Shown: positions 1 through 13,719 of the stretch, one piece after another | Position numbering within the stretch: position 1 is the stretch's first letter | How the letters are laid out: each line of letters opens with the position of its first letter | Source of the DNA: Chromera velia | Taxonomy: Eukaryota > Sar > Chromeraceae | Assembly (NCBI GenBank): GCA_018398765.1 | Contig: JAHBMJ010004721.1 | Location: 1 to 33,864, forward strand | Direction of reading: 5' to 3' | Length of the DNA: 33,864 bases | The notes under the pieces: generated by a model | What the model was told of the DNA's origin: nothing | Database searches by the model: none | Seen by the model: the letters and a program-made list of their open reading frames with translations, nothing else | Position numbers and translations under genes: made by a program

Positions 1-311
1 TAACTCGTTGTGGTTCAAAAGTTATAGATATTTACTTTTTTAGTTGCAAATTGAAGTAAATTACATATAGTGAAAGTGACCTCACTTCTAACCTCCAAAA
101 CGATATTGCACACTAACACTTTTTTTTCCTAGCATGAAAAAGATTTTAAAAGGATAAATTAGTTTATGTTAGAAAGCTTTACAGCTGCAATTTCAGTTTC
201 TAACTCGTTGTGGTTCAAAAGTTATAGATATTTAGTTTTTAAGTTGCAAAGTGAAGCAAGTTACATATAGTGAAAGTGACCTCAATTCTAAGCTCCAGAA
301 CACAATATTCT
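1..311. repeat. Two direct copies of a ~110 bp AT-rich repeat spaced 200 bp apart
   Basis: The block at 1-114 (beginning TAACTCGTTGTGGTTCAAAA) recurs at 201-311 with scattered substitutions, including the shared internal stretch TTACATATAGTGAAAGTGACC. The spacing is exactly 200 bp. The 115-200 interval is not visibly repeated within the window. It may be the end of a 200-bp satellite array running off the left edge, or a dispersed repeat present twice. Sequence similarity is directly visible; the satellite reading is inference. Confidence 0.7.
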
Positions 312-442
312 CCATGCATGTACGAATGTTAAACCTTATTTCAACAACTTATTCCAACTTTCCTTATGATGTAAGGCTTAGTTCTTTGGATGCGCGGCCA
401 GCGATTTTCTTTGTAAAGCATCCCCACTGCTTAAACCTCAAT

Positions 443-480
443 GACTGACTGACTGACTGACTGACTGACTGACTGACTGA

Positions 481-555
<75 letters not shown>

Positions 556-837
556 ACTGACAGGCTGACTGACTGACTGACTGACTGATTGACTAACTGA
601 CTGACTCAATGACTGACTGACTAACTGACTGACTGACTAACTGTCAGTGACTGACTCAATGACTGACTGACTGACTGACTGACTGACTGACTTAATGACT
701 GACTGACTGACTGACTGACTGACTGACAGGATACTGACAGGCTGTCAGTGACTGACTGACTGACTGACTGACTCAATGACTGACTGACTGACTGACTGAC
801 TGACTGACTGACTGACTGACTGACTGACTGACTGACT

Positions 838-884
<47 letters not shown>

Positions 885-1027
885 AGGATACTGATAGGCT
901 GACTGACTGACAGGCTGACTGACTGACTGACTGCCTGCCTGCTTGCCTGCCTGCCTGCCTGCCCGCCTGCCATCTGCTTGCCTGGCTGCCTGCCTGCCTG
1001 CCTAACTGACTGACTGACTGACTAGCT

Positions 1028-1060
<33 letters not shown>

Positions 1061-1092
1061 GCTGACTGACTGACTAACTGACTGATTGACTG
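443..1092. repeat. Long degenerate TGAC/GGCT/GCCT tetranucleotide array
   Basis: About 650 bp of tetranucleotide units, mainly (TGAC)n, with homogeneous blocks of (TGGC)n around 485-560 and (TGCC)n around 930-1005, and short interruptions such as AATGAC and AGGATACTGA. The interruption AGGATACTGA(C/T)AGGCTG recurs near 727 and 886, so the array also has a higher-order repeat. The Ser/Gln/Val-rich open frames across it are by-products of a 4-bp repeat read in three frames and are not annotated as genes. Confidence 0.9.
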
Positions 1093-1726
1093 CTGCAGAA
1101 ATGCTGCAGATACATGCATGCACGTATACACATAGGTGTACGTACGGTACGTCGCGAGGCAGTCCTGTACCCGCATGGACCAAACTGCACTAGCTTAACA
1201 AACCAGTCTATGTGCGGCTTTCCTTCTTCTCTTTAGTTCTTGTACGAAGTCACTGCCACTGACTGCGGTCTACCAAAGCCTTTGAAGTGTCTTTGTGTAT
1301 TTAGAATCAGCATCTCTGATTGACTGCATACTCCAACTGCCCAATTACACTTACCTCTACACAGTCTAGCCGCACATCAGCATGGGCTTCCACCTTATGA
1401 GTCCTTCAGCTCGTTCTCCGCTCATACGAAGCAACAGCAGTGCAGATTCAACGCTTCAGACCGCCTTAATCATCTGTTCCATCTCTTTTGACCCACAGTG
1501 ACAGTTTATCTGTCCCCAACAGGCTTTGACATTATATAACTTTCCAACCCCACAACGCCCCTTATTCTGGCAGCTCCATAAGACATCATCAGTGTTCTTC
1601 TCCAGAACTTATTGAGCCAATTTTGTATACACATAGTCTATCTATCTATACTACATCACCCTGTTCGACACAAGACGTTCGATCCCACCTGCATACATGA
1701 GCTGATTGACTGACCTTTCATGTTTT
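1093..1726. other. Intergenic stretch, no gene recognised
   Basis: About 630 bp of mixed-composition sequence between the tetranucleotide array and the GC-rich repeat. No convincing open frame, RNA gene or splice-bounded exon was seen. Confidence 0.5.
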
Positions 1727-2090
1727 GCTCGGTCGGCGGCCAGCCTTCGCGGCCAGCTCTCACGCAATTTAGCTTGGTCGGCGGCCAGCCCTCACGGCCA
1801 GCCCTCACGGCCAGCCCTCAATTTAGCTTGGTCGGCGGCCATGCAGCCTTCGCGGGGAGGGGGGAGAACCTCCTTTGGAGGGCGGAGGGAAAAATCCTCC
1901 ATGGGGGGACCCCCCCTAAGAGGGCGGAGGGAAAAAGCCTCTATGAAGGTGACCCCCCCCTTGGGGGGGGGGCTGGAGAGCGGAGGGAGGCGCCTGGAAG
2001 GGGGGGTACCCCCCCCCCCCAAATAAGGGGAGGGAGGAGGGGCCAAAAGCCCGTGAGGGGACCCCTCGCCCCCCTTTTTAAGGGTCACCT
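1727..2090. repeat. GC-rich tandem repeat followed by a palindromic G-run/C-run tract
   Basis: At 1727-1850 the unit TTGGTCGGCGGCCAGCC...ATTTAGC repeats about three times. At 1855-2090 the sequence alternates long G runs and C runs that can pair with each other: GGGGGG/CCCCCC near 1905-1915, C8 against G9 near 1954-1970, and GGGGGGG/C12 near 2000-2021. A near-perfect palindrome GAGGGGACCCCTC lies near 2056. The block AGGGCGGAGGGAAAAA occurs twice. Overlapping open frames on both strands are Gly/Pro/Arg-rich artefacts of composition. Confidence 0.7.
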
Positions 2091-2403
2091 CCGGGGTGAT
2101 GCAAGCATTGCATGGGCAAGCAATGGCAAGCAGACTGAACTCAACTCAACGCGGAGACGGGAGTGAGGGCACGGGCACAGGAAAGATCGATGAAGTCGTC
2201 ACCACTGATTGAGTTTTGCTGTTGAACTTGATATTGACATGTGGGTGTAATTTGAAACCCTTCCCGCCTCCGTTGTGCCTGCGTCATTTGTTCTAGGCTG
2301 AAGAGAAGCGCTCCTGTTCACTGGTACGACAGGAGAGGATTGGAGCGTTCTGCCATTTCTCTTTGCCACACGCGAAGCGGCACATCGCGGGAGACACACA
2401 CCC

Positions 2404-6369
<3,966 letters not shown>

Positions 6370-6433
6370 ACTCCACCTGAAAGAAATCGGGGATCGAACC
6401 GATGGGATGACGTAACGCAGTGAGGGCATATGT

Positions 6434-6463
6434 TGGAGGGAGGGAGGGAGGGAGGGAGGGGGG
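6434..6463. repeat. (GGGA)n tract with G-quadruplex potential downstream of the fusion gene
   Basis: Several GGGA units end in a run of six Gs about 65-95 bp after the TGA at 6367-6369. Four or more G-triplets with 1-nt spacers fit the usual G-quadruplex rule. This stretch is probably in the 3' UTR, but no polyadenylation signal could be fixed. Confidence 0.7.
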
Positions 6464-7226
6464 ATCTTGCGAGCGATTTGCATTGCATCAAAGTTGCATT
6501 CTCTTTTTTCTGTACTTGCCAACTGTATTCTAGCATGGGCTTCTCGAGAATTGAAAATTGTGTCTCGCTCTCTGTGTACTCTCTGCAAACGGATTTTGCC
6601 TGCTCGGAAAGTAACGCACCAGACTTCTGTCTTTTTTGTGCCCTAACTGTCAAGCGGAATTACTCGGGTCTTTGGGGAAGAAAGATTTTTGGTCTGTTTT
6701 GGCAACGCTGCTTTGTTCTATTTGTCCTCCGTTTTCTCCGTGCAATTTTGCGTGCACTTTTGCACACCTGCGTCAGCCTCGGTGTATGTGCATTTCAGCA
6801 TCTAACGGAGACGAGGTGCAGACAGGTGCAACCCCATAAAATCATGTAACAGATGGCATTGGTCTCAGACTTCTCAGCCGCGCTTAACTTGACCATCAAG
6901 CTGTGATGTGCGGTTGTCTTCGTTTTTTTGTCTAGTTAGAAATAATGGGCCTAGCAATTTGCCGCCGGGCCCGGGCCATCAATCTTCTTAAGAATGCGAG
7001 GCTAATTATGCTATGTGACTGTTACTGCATATTACTATTATATACTGTTATATTCGGCTAACTGTTTCTCTAGGCTGTTTCTGGGGCTGTATGTTTCAGC
7101 TCATACGAAAAAAATTGGATCTAATTCAAGTTAATGCTTATAAATTTTTTTATCATTTGTTTTCAAATCATAAAAATATATGTCATCATTTAATGATGAT
7201 GTATTATTGCTGTCGACTGGATAGGG
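6464..7226. other. Intergenic, AT-rich, no gene recognised
   Basis: Mixed sequence after the fusion gene, becoming AT-rich after 6990. A CCGGGCCCGG palindrome lies near 6966. Open frames here have no recognisable domain and no splice-bounded structure. Confidence 0.4.
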
Positions 7227-7263
<37 letters not shown>

Positions 7264-7762
7264 ATGTTCCGCCCTAGAGCCTTCCCGCTATGTTTATTTG
7301 TCGCCAGAGCTAGCAGGGCGGGGCGTTCCCCAGCCTAAGCTGAGGTATCAGACCCTGCCCTCGGGGCCCGCCAGAGTCTGTTGCCCTGGCCGCTGCTGCA
7401 TGATTATTCGTTGTTCGAGCCACGGCTCTGGATCCGCGTTGGCTTTCCGGCCTGAAAATTGATCTGAAATGGCATGTGATTTGGGCTTTCTCGCTCTTTT
7501 TGTTTGCTTTATCAATCTTTTTCTACGGCTCCCTCCTTCCCCACCCTAACGCTCCTTCAGTCGTCTCTAGGTTATCAATTGTCTCCTCATATTCTTTTGT
7601 TAGTTTCTCGATCGCCTGCTGCCTTCCGGTGATTCCTGCATATCTAGCTGCTAGAGCGTCTCCCTCTATGTGTCCGTACCGTCCTGGACACTCCTCAAAC
7701 ACCCTCCGTCTGAATGACGCCCATCCCAAAAACTCATCCACTCCGGCATGACATTTATTCAA
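7227..7762 (-). mobile_element. Possible 5'-truncated non-LTR retroelement with a tetranucleotide tail
   Basis: On the minus strand an open frame from 7762 to 7523 (79 codons, containing FLGWASFRRRVFEECPGRYG and a coiled-coil-like TGRQQAIEKLTKEYEE) is followed by ~260 bp of non-coding sequence and an (AATC)n-type tail of about eight units at 7262-7229. A body ending in a short-period tail is what a 5'-truncated LINE would leave. The peptide was not matched to a family, so this could also be an unrelated exon beside a microsatellite. Low confidence. Confidence 0.25.
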
Positions 7763-8503
7763 CAGAAAACAGAAAAGCGTCGAGTTGTCCCTTTTTCCCT
7801 CTTCTCTGTTGAGCCCTTCTCTTTCTGTGGTTGCCTTTCTGGCTCTTTCTGTAGGATAATCGATAAGATTTATGTTCCAGGTACTCCCCGCGGTCCACTG
7901 CCTAGAAAAGGCTTATACCATAATTTACGGCCTCTTACGGCCTCTCAAACTGTGTTTGAATACTCAAACTGTGTATGACTACTCAAAGTTTCAAACTGTG
8001 TTTGAGTGTATCTCTGGGTGCGTGCTGGATCGTTTTTTGCGGCTGTAGCGATCCGCTATATATAGAGGTCCATAGAGCCACTAAATCTGTGGAAGCGCAA
8101 GCCCGGCAGGGAACAGGAGGCGATCGAGGCCTGCTCGACTCAAAACCCAAGCCGGGGTCGCGGGGACGCGCATGCAGGTTTGGGGATGGTTTGGGGAGAC
8201 GGATGGGAGACGGCTGTAGGTGCTCTGTACTAATATCTCCGACATTCTCCGACTGTCTCGGAGTCCGACAATTAAAATCTGGTCTTATAGATCGGACGCA
8301 TTCCGACGTACAAGATTATACAGGTTCAGATTGATTGATTGATTTCCATCGTAGTGGCACAGGTCATTTCAATTTTGATACTTAGGACACTGTAGCACAT
8401 GGGTTTGTGAGTCTGACACACTCCGTATTTAAGCCCTCGATCACGCATTTGAACTATCCCCCAGAAAGGGTGAATCAGTCAAGCTGTTTTCTCCGCCTCC
8501 AAG
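7763..8503. other. Upstream region of the ankyrin/MYND gene
   Basis: No gene seen. The stretch contains short direct repeats of TCAAACTGTGTTTGA near 7948-8004, a CTATATATAG palindrome near 8057, a short (ATTG)n run at 8331-8343 and a TATTTAAG element near 8427, about 75 bp before the ATG. The last could serve as a TATA-like promoter element, but nothing confirms it. Confidence 0.35.
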
Positions 8504-10528
8504 ATGTCTCGCTTGGTGCGGATTGATTCCGATGTCTTTGGTGCCTGTGAAGATGCAGTCGTTAGGGCGTTGAAAGGGGAGGTGGGGATCAATGAGTGGG
8601 TGTCACCCATCGAGGGAATGCCCGCCATGACCCCTCTGATGATCGCTGTGCAGTTCCGTCAGTGGGATGCGCAGAGGCGGCGACACCTTCAGACAGGGGT
8701 TTCCTTGTCCAATGATCACGTCAGAGGTCTCATCGATGCAGGCGCAGACGTGAATAGCAGAACGGAAATTGAAGGTGTGAGCGTCTTGGCTCTCGCTGGA
8801 AAGTATGGAGACAGGGAGACAGTTGACCTCCTAGTCAAAGCGGGCGCAGATGTGAGCGCTTGCGATGCAAATGGAACGCCTGTTTTTGAGGGTGTGCTAG
8901 AAGTAGGGGATCCTGCGAAAATGAAAATTCTCATTGACGCTGGAGTTCCGCTGAACACCCGACGTCCCTTTTTTATTACCCCGTTCGGTCGGTCGATCGG
9001 TTCTTTTAACGCTGCAGAGTCGCAGATTGTGGGGCGGCATCCCCATGCATCCTGGAAGATGCTCGGCACCCCAACTGAAGAAAGGTTTGTGGGGACCTTT
9101 CAACTGTATTTCAGGGCTGGGGGTAGGCTGAATGATATGGTGTTGCGTATTCTGTCCACTATGACTAAGACAGTGAATCCCGGGGCCCCGGCAAAGGACC
9201 GCCTCCTCCATGCCCTTGCGACCGCCCTCGTGGGAACTTCCCCTCAGCCCCCCTTCGACCCCCTCCCAAAGAAAACCATAGCACGTAGACAGGAAGGAGC
9301 GAGGCTCCAGGAGGTCAGAGGGACCACCCTTCTCTCAGAAGAAGAAATGAACCAAAGACTCAACGAGTTGCAGGGACGAAAGACCAACGGTCGCTGGATT
9401 CCCACAGCTGAGAAGTTCGCAGAAGTATTCTATGGTCCCCCCATCCGTGGAGTCGCTGCAATGTCCGATGAGCAGCTCCGGGCAGAGTGCGAGGCCCTAG
9501 GGATTCTGCAGAGTGGCGCTGTCAGTGAAAGGGGGGAACTTGAGCGATCTCTAGTTGAGTGGGATGAAGGACAGCTGCCTGCTCAGCTGTATGGGGTGGC
9601 GTGGGTGTGTAGGGACCTTTCCAGTGACAGCTCCCCCCCCTCCCAACAAAATTTGAATCCCCGCAGCCTCGGCGTTGAGACTGCGAATGGTCCTTGCAAC
9701 AATTTCATCTTTGGGGGAGATTGTGTTTTGGGACCAAAACTGGGTCCTGTGTGTATGATTGCAAATCTATCCGATCCTGACGTCAAAGACGAGACAGTAC
9801 GCTCCCTGTGGTCCCTCCCATCCCTTGTCTTCCTCTCCACTGTAAGCACCTGCAGTCTGATGCCCCTTGCTCTTGCAGAGCGTCTTGGGCTGGAGACGCA
9901 GTTGTTGAAAACCCCTGACAAACTCGTTGCGCAGGCACTCGGCGGAATCCCCCTGAAGGGGGTGCGACTAGTGAGGGGCCTTACCGTGTCGTTTGGGGGT
10001 GAGAGGCACTCCTCCGTCTCCGTCACTCTCCGCACCGTTCTTGCCTTTCCCGGGTCGGATCGGGTGCAGTTAGGCGTGGACTTCTTCGCACAGGCTGTAC
10101 GTGCCTACATGCAAGTGGAAACCTGGACGGGGAGAGACTCCAACGCTCCTGCCCCGGGGGGGCTTAAGTCGGTTAGCCGCTCTGACGCAGCGAGGCTGCC
10201 ACCCAAATTTTGCATCACACAGGCTCAAGAGGGAAGCAGAGGGGGAAATGCAGTAACTGAAGCTGCTGACAGTTTGGAAAGGCTGCACTTTTATGCAGCT
10301 GATGGTCGATTTGCAATCGTGAGGTTGCAGCACTTTGTGGACTCTGTGCAAGTGGGAACAGTCAATTGGCTCCCAGGCACAAAGGTGAAGATCTGCTCAT
10401 GGTGCAAAGTGGCAGTTCCCGGGTTGCCTGAGTGTGCTGGCTGTCACCGAGTGTGCTACTGCTCCCGCTCTTGCCAGAAGAGTAGCTGGACTGCACACAG
10501 AGCAGAGTGCACCAAACCCCAGATATAG
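8504..10528 (+). CDS. Ankyrin / SAP-like / retropepsin-like / MYND zinc-finger protein, intronless
   Basis: A single open frame of 674 codons. Residues ~40-150 contain ankyrin-type units (LIDAGADVN, LLVKAGADVSACDANGTPVF, ILIDAGVPLN). Residues ~320-353 (MSDEQLRAECEALG...LERSLVEW) look like a SAP helix pair. Residues ~435-535 resemble a retropepsin fold: PLALAERLGL after the flap-side strand and VQLGVDFF near the end. However, the position expected to hold the catalytic DTG/DSG reads Ser445-Thr-Val, so protease activity is unlikely. Residues 631-670 are a MYND finger: C-x2-C-x9-C-x2-C-x5-C-x3-C-x7-H-x3-C. MYND and ankyrin domains mediate protein-protein contacts, so a scaffold or regulatory role is plausible; the function is unknown. 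The start is the first ATG of the frame; the stop is TAG right after the finger. Confidence 0.88.
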   Translation: MSRLVRIDSDVFGACEDAVVRALKGEVGINEWVSPIEGMPAMTPLMIAVQFRQWDAQRRRHLQTGVSLSNDHVRGLIDAGADVNSRTEIEGVSVLALAGKYGDRETVDLLVKAGADVSACDANGTPVFEGVLEVGDPAKMKILIDAGVPLNTRRPFFITPFGRSIGSFNAAESQIVGRHPHASWKMLGTPTEERFVGTFQLYFRAGGRLNDMVLRILSTMTKTVNPGAPAKDRLLHALATALVGTSPQPPFDPLPKKTIARRQEGARLQEVRGTTLLSEEEMNQRLNELQGRKTNGRWIPTAEKFAEVFYGPPIRGVAAMSDEQLRAECEALGILQSGAVSERGELERSLVEWDEGQLPAQLYGVAWVCRDLSSDSSPPSQQNLNPRSLGVETANGPCNNFIFGGDCVLGPKLGPVCMIANLSDPDVKDETVRSLWSLPSLVFLSTVSTCSLMPLALAERLGLETQLLKTPDKLVAQALGGIPLKGVRLVRGLTVSFGGERHSSVSVTLRTVLAFPGSDRVQLGVDFFAQAVRAYMQVETWTGRDSNAPAPGGLKSVSRSDAARLPPKFCITQAQEGSRGGNAVTEAADSLERLHFYAADGRFAIVRLQHFVDSVQVGTVNWLPGTKVKICSWCKVAVPGLPECAGCHRVCYCSRSCQKSSWTAHRAECTKPQI

Positions 10529-10708
10529 GGGCCGAGTCGCTGCCCAAACGCAGGAGGAATAAAAAAGGCAGCGAACCACTTGCGTCACTTTTCACCAATC
10601 GTCATGCTTCTCGCCTGAAATCTTGCGATTGCAAGAGTTCCAGCTGTGAATTCTCCGCTTCCATGCTTTCGTATGTCTGTATGTGGCTCGCGAGTTTGCA
10701 TGTACCTC

Positions 10709-10746
<38 letters not shown>

Positions 10747-10778
10747 ATGAAGAAAAGAAGGGAGAAAAAGAAACACAG

Positions 10779-10815
<37 letters not shown>

Positions 10816-10886
10816 GCGCGCGTGTGCGAGCGTGCGAATGTCTCTATGTATCAATATGTGTGGGAGGAGTGGGTCAGTGAGTGAGT

Positions 10887-10923
<37 letters not shown>

Positions 10924-10955
10924 TGTGTGAGTGAGTGAGTGAGAGTGAGTACGTG
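10709..10955. repeat. Cluster of microsatellites: (TGTC)n, (TC)n, (GA)n, (GTGA)n
   Basis: Four microsatellites lie within 250 bp downstream of the MYND gene: TGTC units at ~10709-10748, TC at ~10779-10813, GA at ~10889-10921 and GTGA to ~10950. The (TC)n and (GA)n arms are complementary over about 30 bp and could extrude as a hairpin. Open frames across them are artefacts. Confidence 0.85.
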
Positions 10956-11953
10956 AATCAGTCAATGTAAGTGACTTTTTGTGCGTCCGCATGTGCAAGC
11001 GTTTCCATTCGCCGGTGGGTCCGGGGATGAACGTGGGAGAGTCCATGGATGCGTGATTGTTTCGCGTTGTTTCGATGCAGATGTGCACAGGCTGGCAAAA
11101 GATGCAATAGAATCCATAATTAAGGAAATGAAGGCGAACTTCCTGGCGAAGTTCACAGTCACCGTGTATCACAGTAGGCCTCATGAATCATGTTTGCTTG
11201 CATCGATCCATTACGTGACCCATGAGAGCTTCATCAGAGCTTCATTTCCAGGTGTTGCCTCCGAACCGGACTCTCCCCGTTCAACCTTTCGTTTTTTGTT
11301 CGTAGCTCTCCTCCTATCCAAGTCAGTCTGCCGGTGGTTCTGAATACAATAAAGTTATTAATTAATATACAGGGCAATGATGACCCGGCAATCATTTGAC
11401 CCCGACTAAGTGCATCATACTGTGCACGTAATGTGTAATTTTTTTTTATCGATCATCATTATTGGTTGGTCTATCATGATTGAATCTAGGATTGAATTAT
11501 CATACGCCATCGCGATCGGTCGATGATTATATGAGCGGCTAGTGATAGTGCTAACGTTGAGCAAGTTAATACTTGCAGGCAGTGTAACTTGAAGGTCGTG
11601 TAAGGTAAAAATATCGAAATCAACATTTACAGGCAGTGTAGGATAAAAATACCGATAAATTGAATTTCAATTAAGTCAAGAAAGACTGTTACCAGGTATA
11701 GTTTTTAGTTAACTGGCTCAAGATGGATATATTTATGGATATTTATATTTTTATTCAAGTTTGCAATAAAATTTACCTATATACTTTAACTGTTTAGAAT
11801 AAGATAGGTAATGCATTGAAGAATGAGAGTTCAAAATTATATATGATCATATTATTTATATTAATTCATATACTATGATGCTATAGTGTATAATGGGTCA
11901 CGGGTGCGGCAGGGGTACTTAATGGATGCTTATGGCCCGGGTATCTGTTATGA
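10956..11953. other. Intergenic; one weak candidate exon, then AT-rich sequence
   Basis: At 10981-11343 (+) a 120-codon frame runs to TGA and is followed 5 bp later by AATAAA. Its central part, after a TTTCGATGCAG acceptor-like site at ~11080, reads DVHRLAKDAIESIIKEMKAN and looks more protein-like than its flanks. No family is recognised and no upstream exon was found, so it is not called as a gene. From 11350 to 11953 the sequence is AT-rich and featureless. CATCATTATTGGTTGGTCTAT near 11453 resembles the tail region of the LINE 3' ends described below. Confidence 0.3.
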
Positions 11954-11958
11954 TGCTA
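11954..11958. repeat. Left target-site duplication TGCTA of the LTR element
   Basis: TGCTA immediately precedes the 5' LTR and recurs at 18679-18683 immediately after the 3' LTR. Five bp is the usual duplication length for Ty3/gypsy integrases. Confidence 0.9.
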
Positions 11959-12371
11959 TGTTAGGCCTCAGAGACGAGCGGCCGGGGTGGCGCTCTGGGC
12001 CGAAGGGACGCGAGGAGTGCGGTCCCGGAGGACCAAAGTGATTGACGCACGCCGCGCACGCGAGTCATGCAATACTTTCCAAACAACACTTGATTGCGTT
12101 GCACGGAATTGAACAAACAGACTGTATTGCAATAAATGAAAAGACGTCATAGAGAAATGATAATACAGAGTCTCCTTCTGTATTGGATATGCGCAATACA
12201 GAGCGTCCGAATTAAATCTAAATAAACGTGGTTGAAAGATCCAGAGCACCATGCGTCACAGTCTCTATGTAATGTCCAATCAAACTGGAAGAACGACCCG
12301 AACCAAGGATGCACAGACTTTACACGTAAGTTGATAGTCGTCATGCTGCCGTCACGCTAGCCATACCAACA
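11959..12371 (+). repeat. 5' LTR
   Basis: 413 bp, starting TGTTAGGCCTCAGAG and ending CCATACCAACA. It contains AATAAA at ~12130 and again at ~12219, possible polyadenylation signals. The antisense open frame of about 94 codons across the LTR is present in both LTRs because the LTRs are nearly identical, so its conservation says nothing about coding. Confidence 0.95.
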
Positions 12372-12375
12372 AAAG

Positions 12376-12390
12376 TGGTAGACAGAGCAC
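12376..12390 (+). other. Candidate primer-binding site
   Basis: TGGTAGACAGAGCAC begins 4 nt after the LTR. TGG complements the CCA end of a tRNA. TGGTAG followed by CAGAGC resembles the complement of an initiator tRNA-Met 3' end with one extra A. The match is approximate and the host tRNA sequence is not available here. Confidence 0.55.
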
Positions 12391-12537
12391 GTTCTTTTTC
12401 ACGGCCTCTGTTACTCTTTCATTGCAGCCATCTCTGGGACCACACGATTGGGAAGGGCTTACCTCAACCCTTCCTTGCCAGCCAACCAGGCAGTCAATCA
12501 GTGGTTCCAGGAGCTCTTCGAGGAAGACGAAGAGGAG

Positions 12538-13719
12538 ATGGCAGACAACCAGCAGCTGCAGCAGCAAATTGCCAACCTGCAGCAGCAGCTGGCACAGTCG
12601 CAGACAGATCTGGCACAGGCACAGGCAGACCTTCAGACGGTATAACAGCAAGCCCAGCAATAGGCCCAGCAACAAGCCCAACAGCAACAAGCCCAGCTAC
12701 AAGCCCAACAACAAGCCCAACAGCCCGTCCAGCAATAGCAGCAGCAAAATCCCGACGATGTCGACCTCTCTAAACTCAAGTCTCTTGACATCCGCACAAT
12801 TGTGAAGGAATTTGACCCAGACAAAGACTGTCTGGTCGAGTGGTGGGAGATGTTTGAGGCAAAGGCTTCGAAGGCAAACCTGACAGACGCAGAGTGGTAG
12901 ATGCTCGTGGAGAAGCATCTCATCAAGCCCATCACACGGGAGTGCTTGGCCCAGGAGAGCAAGAAACGCTTGACCTTCCAACAACTCAAGGATGCCTTCT
13001 TGCTCCGGTGGACCCTAACAGAGACCGAGAAGAACCAGGCAGTGTACGAGCTTTCTATGCTTAAACTGGCCCCTGGTAATGACTTCAAAACGCACAAAGA
13101 GGCATTCGAGAAACTCATGCGAATCTCTCAACCTGGATATCCGCACCAAACCCGAGTTATGCCCTTCCTGGGCACCCTGTACCCGTCTCTCTCCTTGGAT
13201 TTGACTAGGGAGCCCACTGTGTACAACGACTACCACTAGCTCGTCGCTCGAGTTTGTTTTCTGCACTCACAGCAGAAAGGCAAGGCACAAGTCGCAGCTG
13301 CAGACGCGAATCGAAATCCGAAGGGCAAGCAGAAGCAGGAGCAGCCAAAGAGTGAGCGATTCGACAAACTGGAGGCTCAAATTGCTGCACTCACCCAGTC
13401 TCTCACACAGGCCGCCCCGACTCAGTATGGGCAGGCAGGCAGCAACTTTCGGGGTGGGTTCAATCGGGGTCAAGGGGGCTGGGCAGGGGGGGGCAGAGGA
13501 GGATTTGGAGGAGGCCGAGGGCAACCAGCGCCCTTAAACTTTCCTTCCTATCCCTCCCATCCCTCAACCGGGTTCTTCTCTGAAACCCTCCTCCCAGGGA
13601 GCAATATTCTCAGGCATCTAAACTATATCGGCTGCCAGAACTGTGGGTCTAAAGCCCACCGTGTCAAGCAGTGCCCTCTTCCTCCGAAGCCGGGAAACGG
13701 GGAGGGAGGTCGGGTCTAG
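12538..13719 (+). pseudogene. gag: gag of the Ty3/gypsy element, five internal stops
   Basis: The first in-frame ATG after the primer site is at 12538 (MADNQQLQQQ, with a purine at -3 and G at +4). The frame stays open to TAG at 13717 except for TAA at 12643 and TAG at 12661, 12736, 12898 and 13237. The first three stops lie in a Gln-rich CAA/CAG tract, so each looks like a mutated Gln codon. Order of parts: Gln-rich coiled coil, capsid-like helical region (~12740-13235), basic/RGG-rich segment (~13440-13520), and one CCHC zinc knuckle C-x2-C-x4-H-x4-C at 13633-13674. Gag would assemble particles and bind element RNA; as it stands the frame yields only a short N-terminal peptide unless stops are read through. 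Confidence 0.85.

Noticed and set aside
443-1092. CRISPR array or telomeric repeat
   Set aside because: The repeat is continuous with no unique spacers, it is interstitial, and the unit is not telomere-like.
364-1176. Ser/Gln/Val-rich open frames on the minus strand
   Set aside because: They are a 4-bp repeat (TGAC) translated; absence of stops follows from the repeat unit, and no start context, domain or splice structure exists.
1706-2166. Gly/Pro/Arg-rich open frames on both strands
   Set aside because: They overlap each other in a GC-rich tandem and palindromic tract and have no protein-like composition.
9842-9856. GTAAGC...CTGCAG inside the MYND gene as an intron
   Set aside because: The interval is about 14 nt, too short for splicing, and the frame reads through it into retropepsin-like sequence.
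11968-12252. Antisense 94-codon frame in the 5' LTR, also present at 18275-18556
   Set aside because: Its presence in both LTRs is due to LTR identity; no domain and no start context.
13352-13537. Alternative-frame peptides over gag and the integrase
   Set aside because: They are shadows of the gag and pol frames, which carry the RGG/CCHC and HHCC/DDE motifs.
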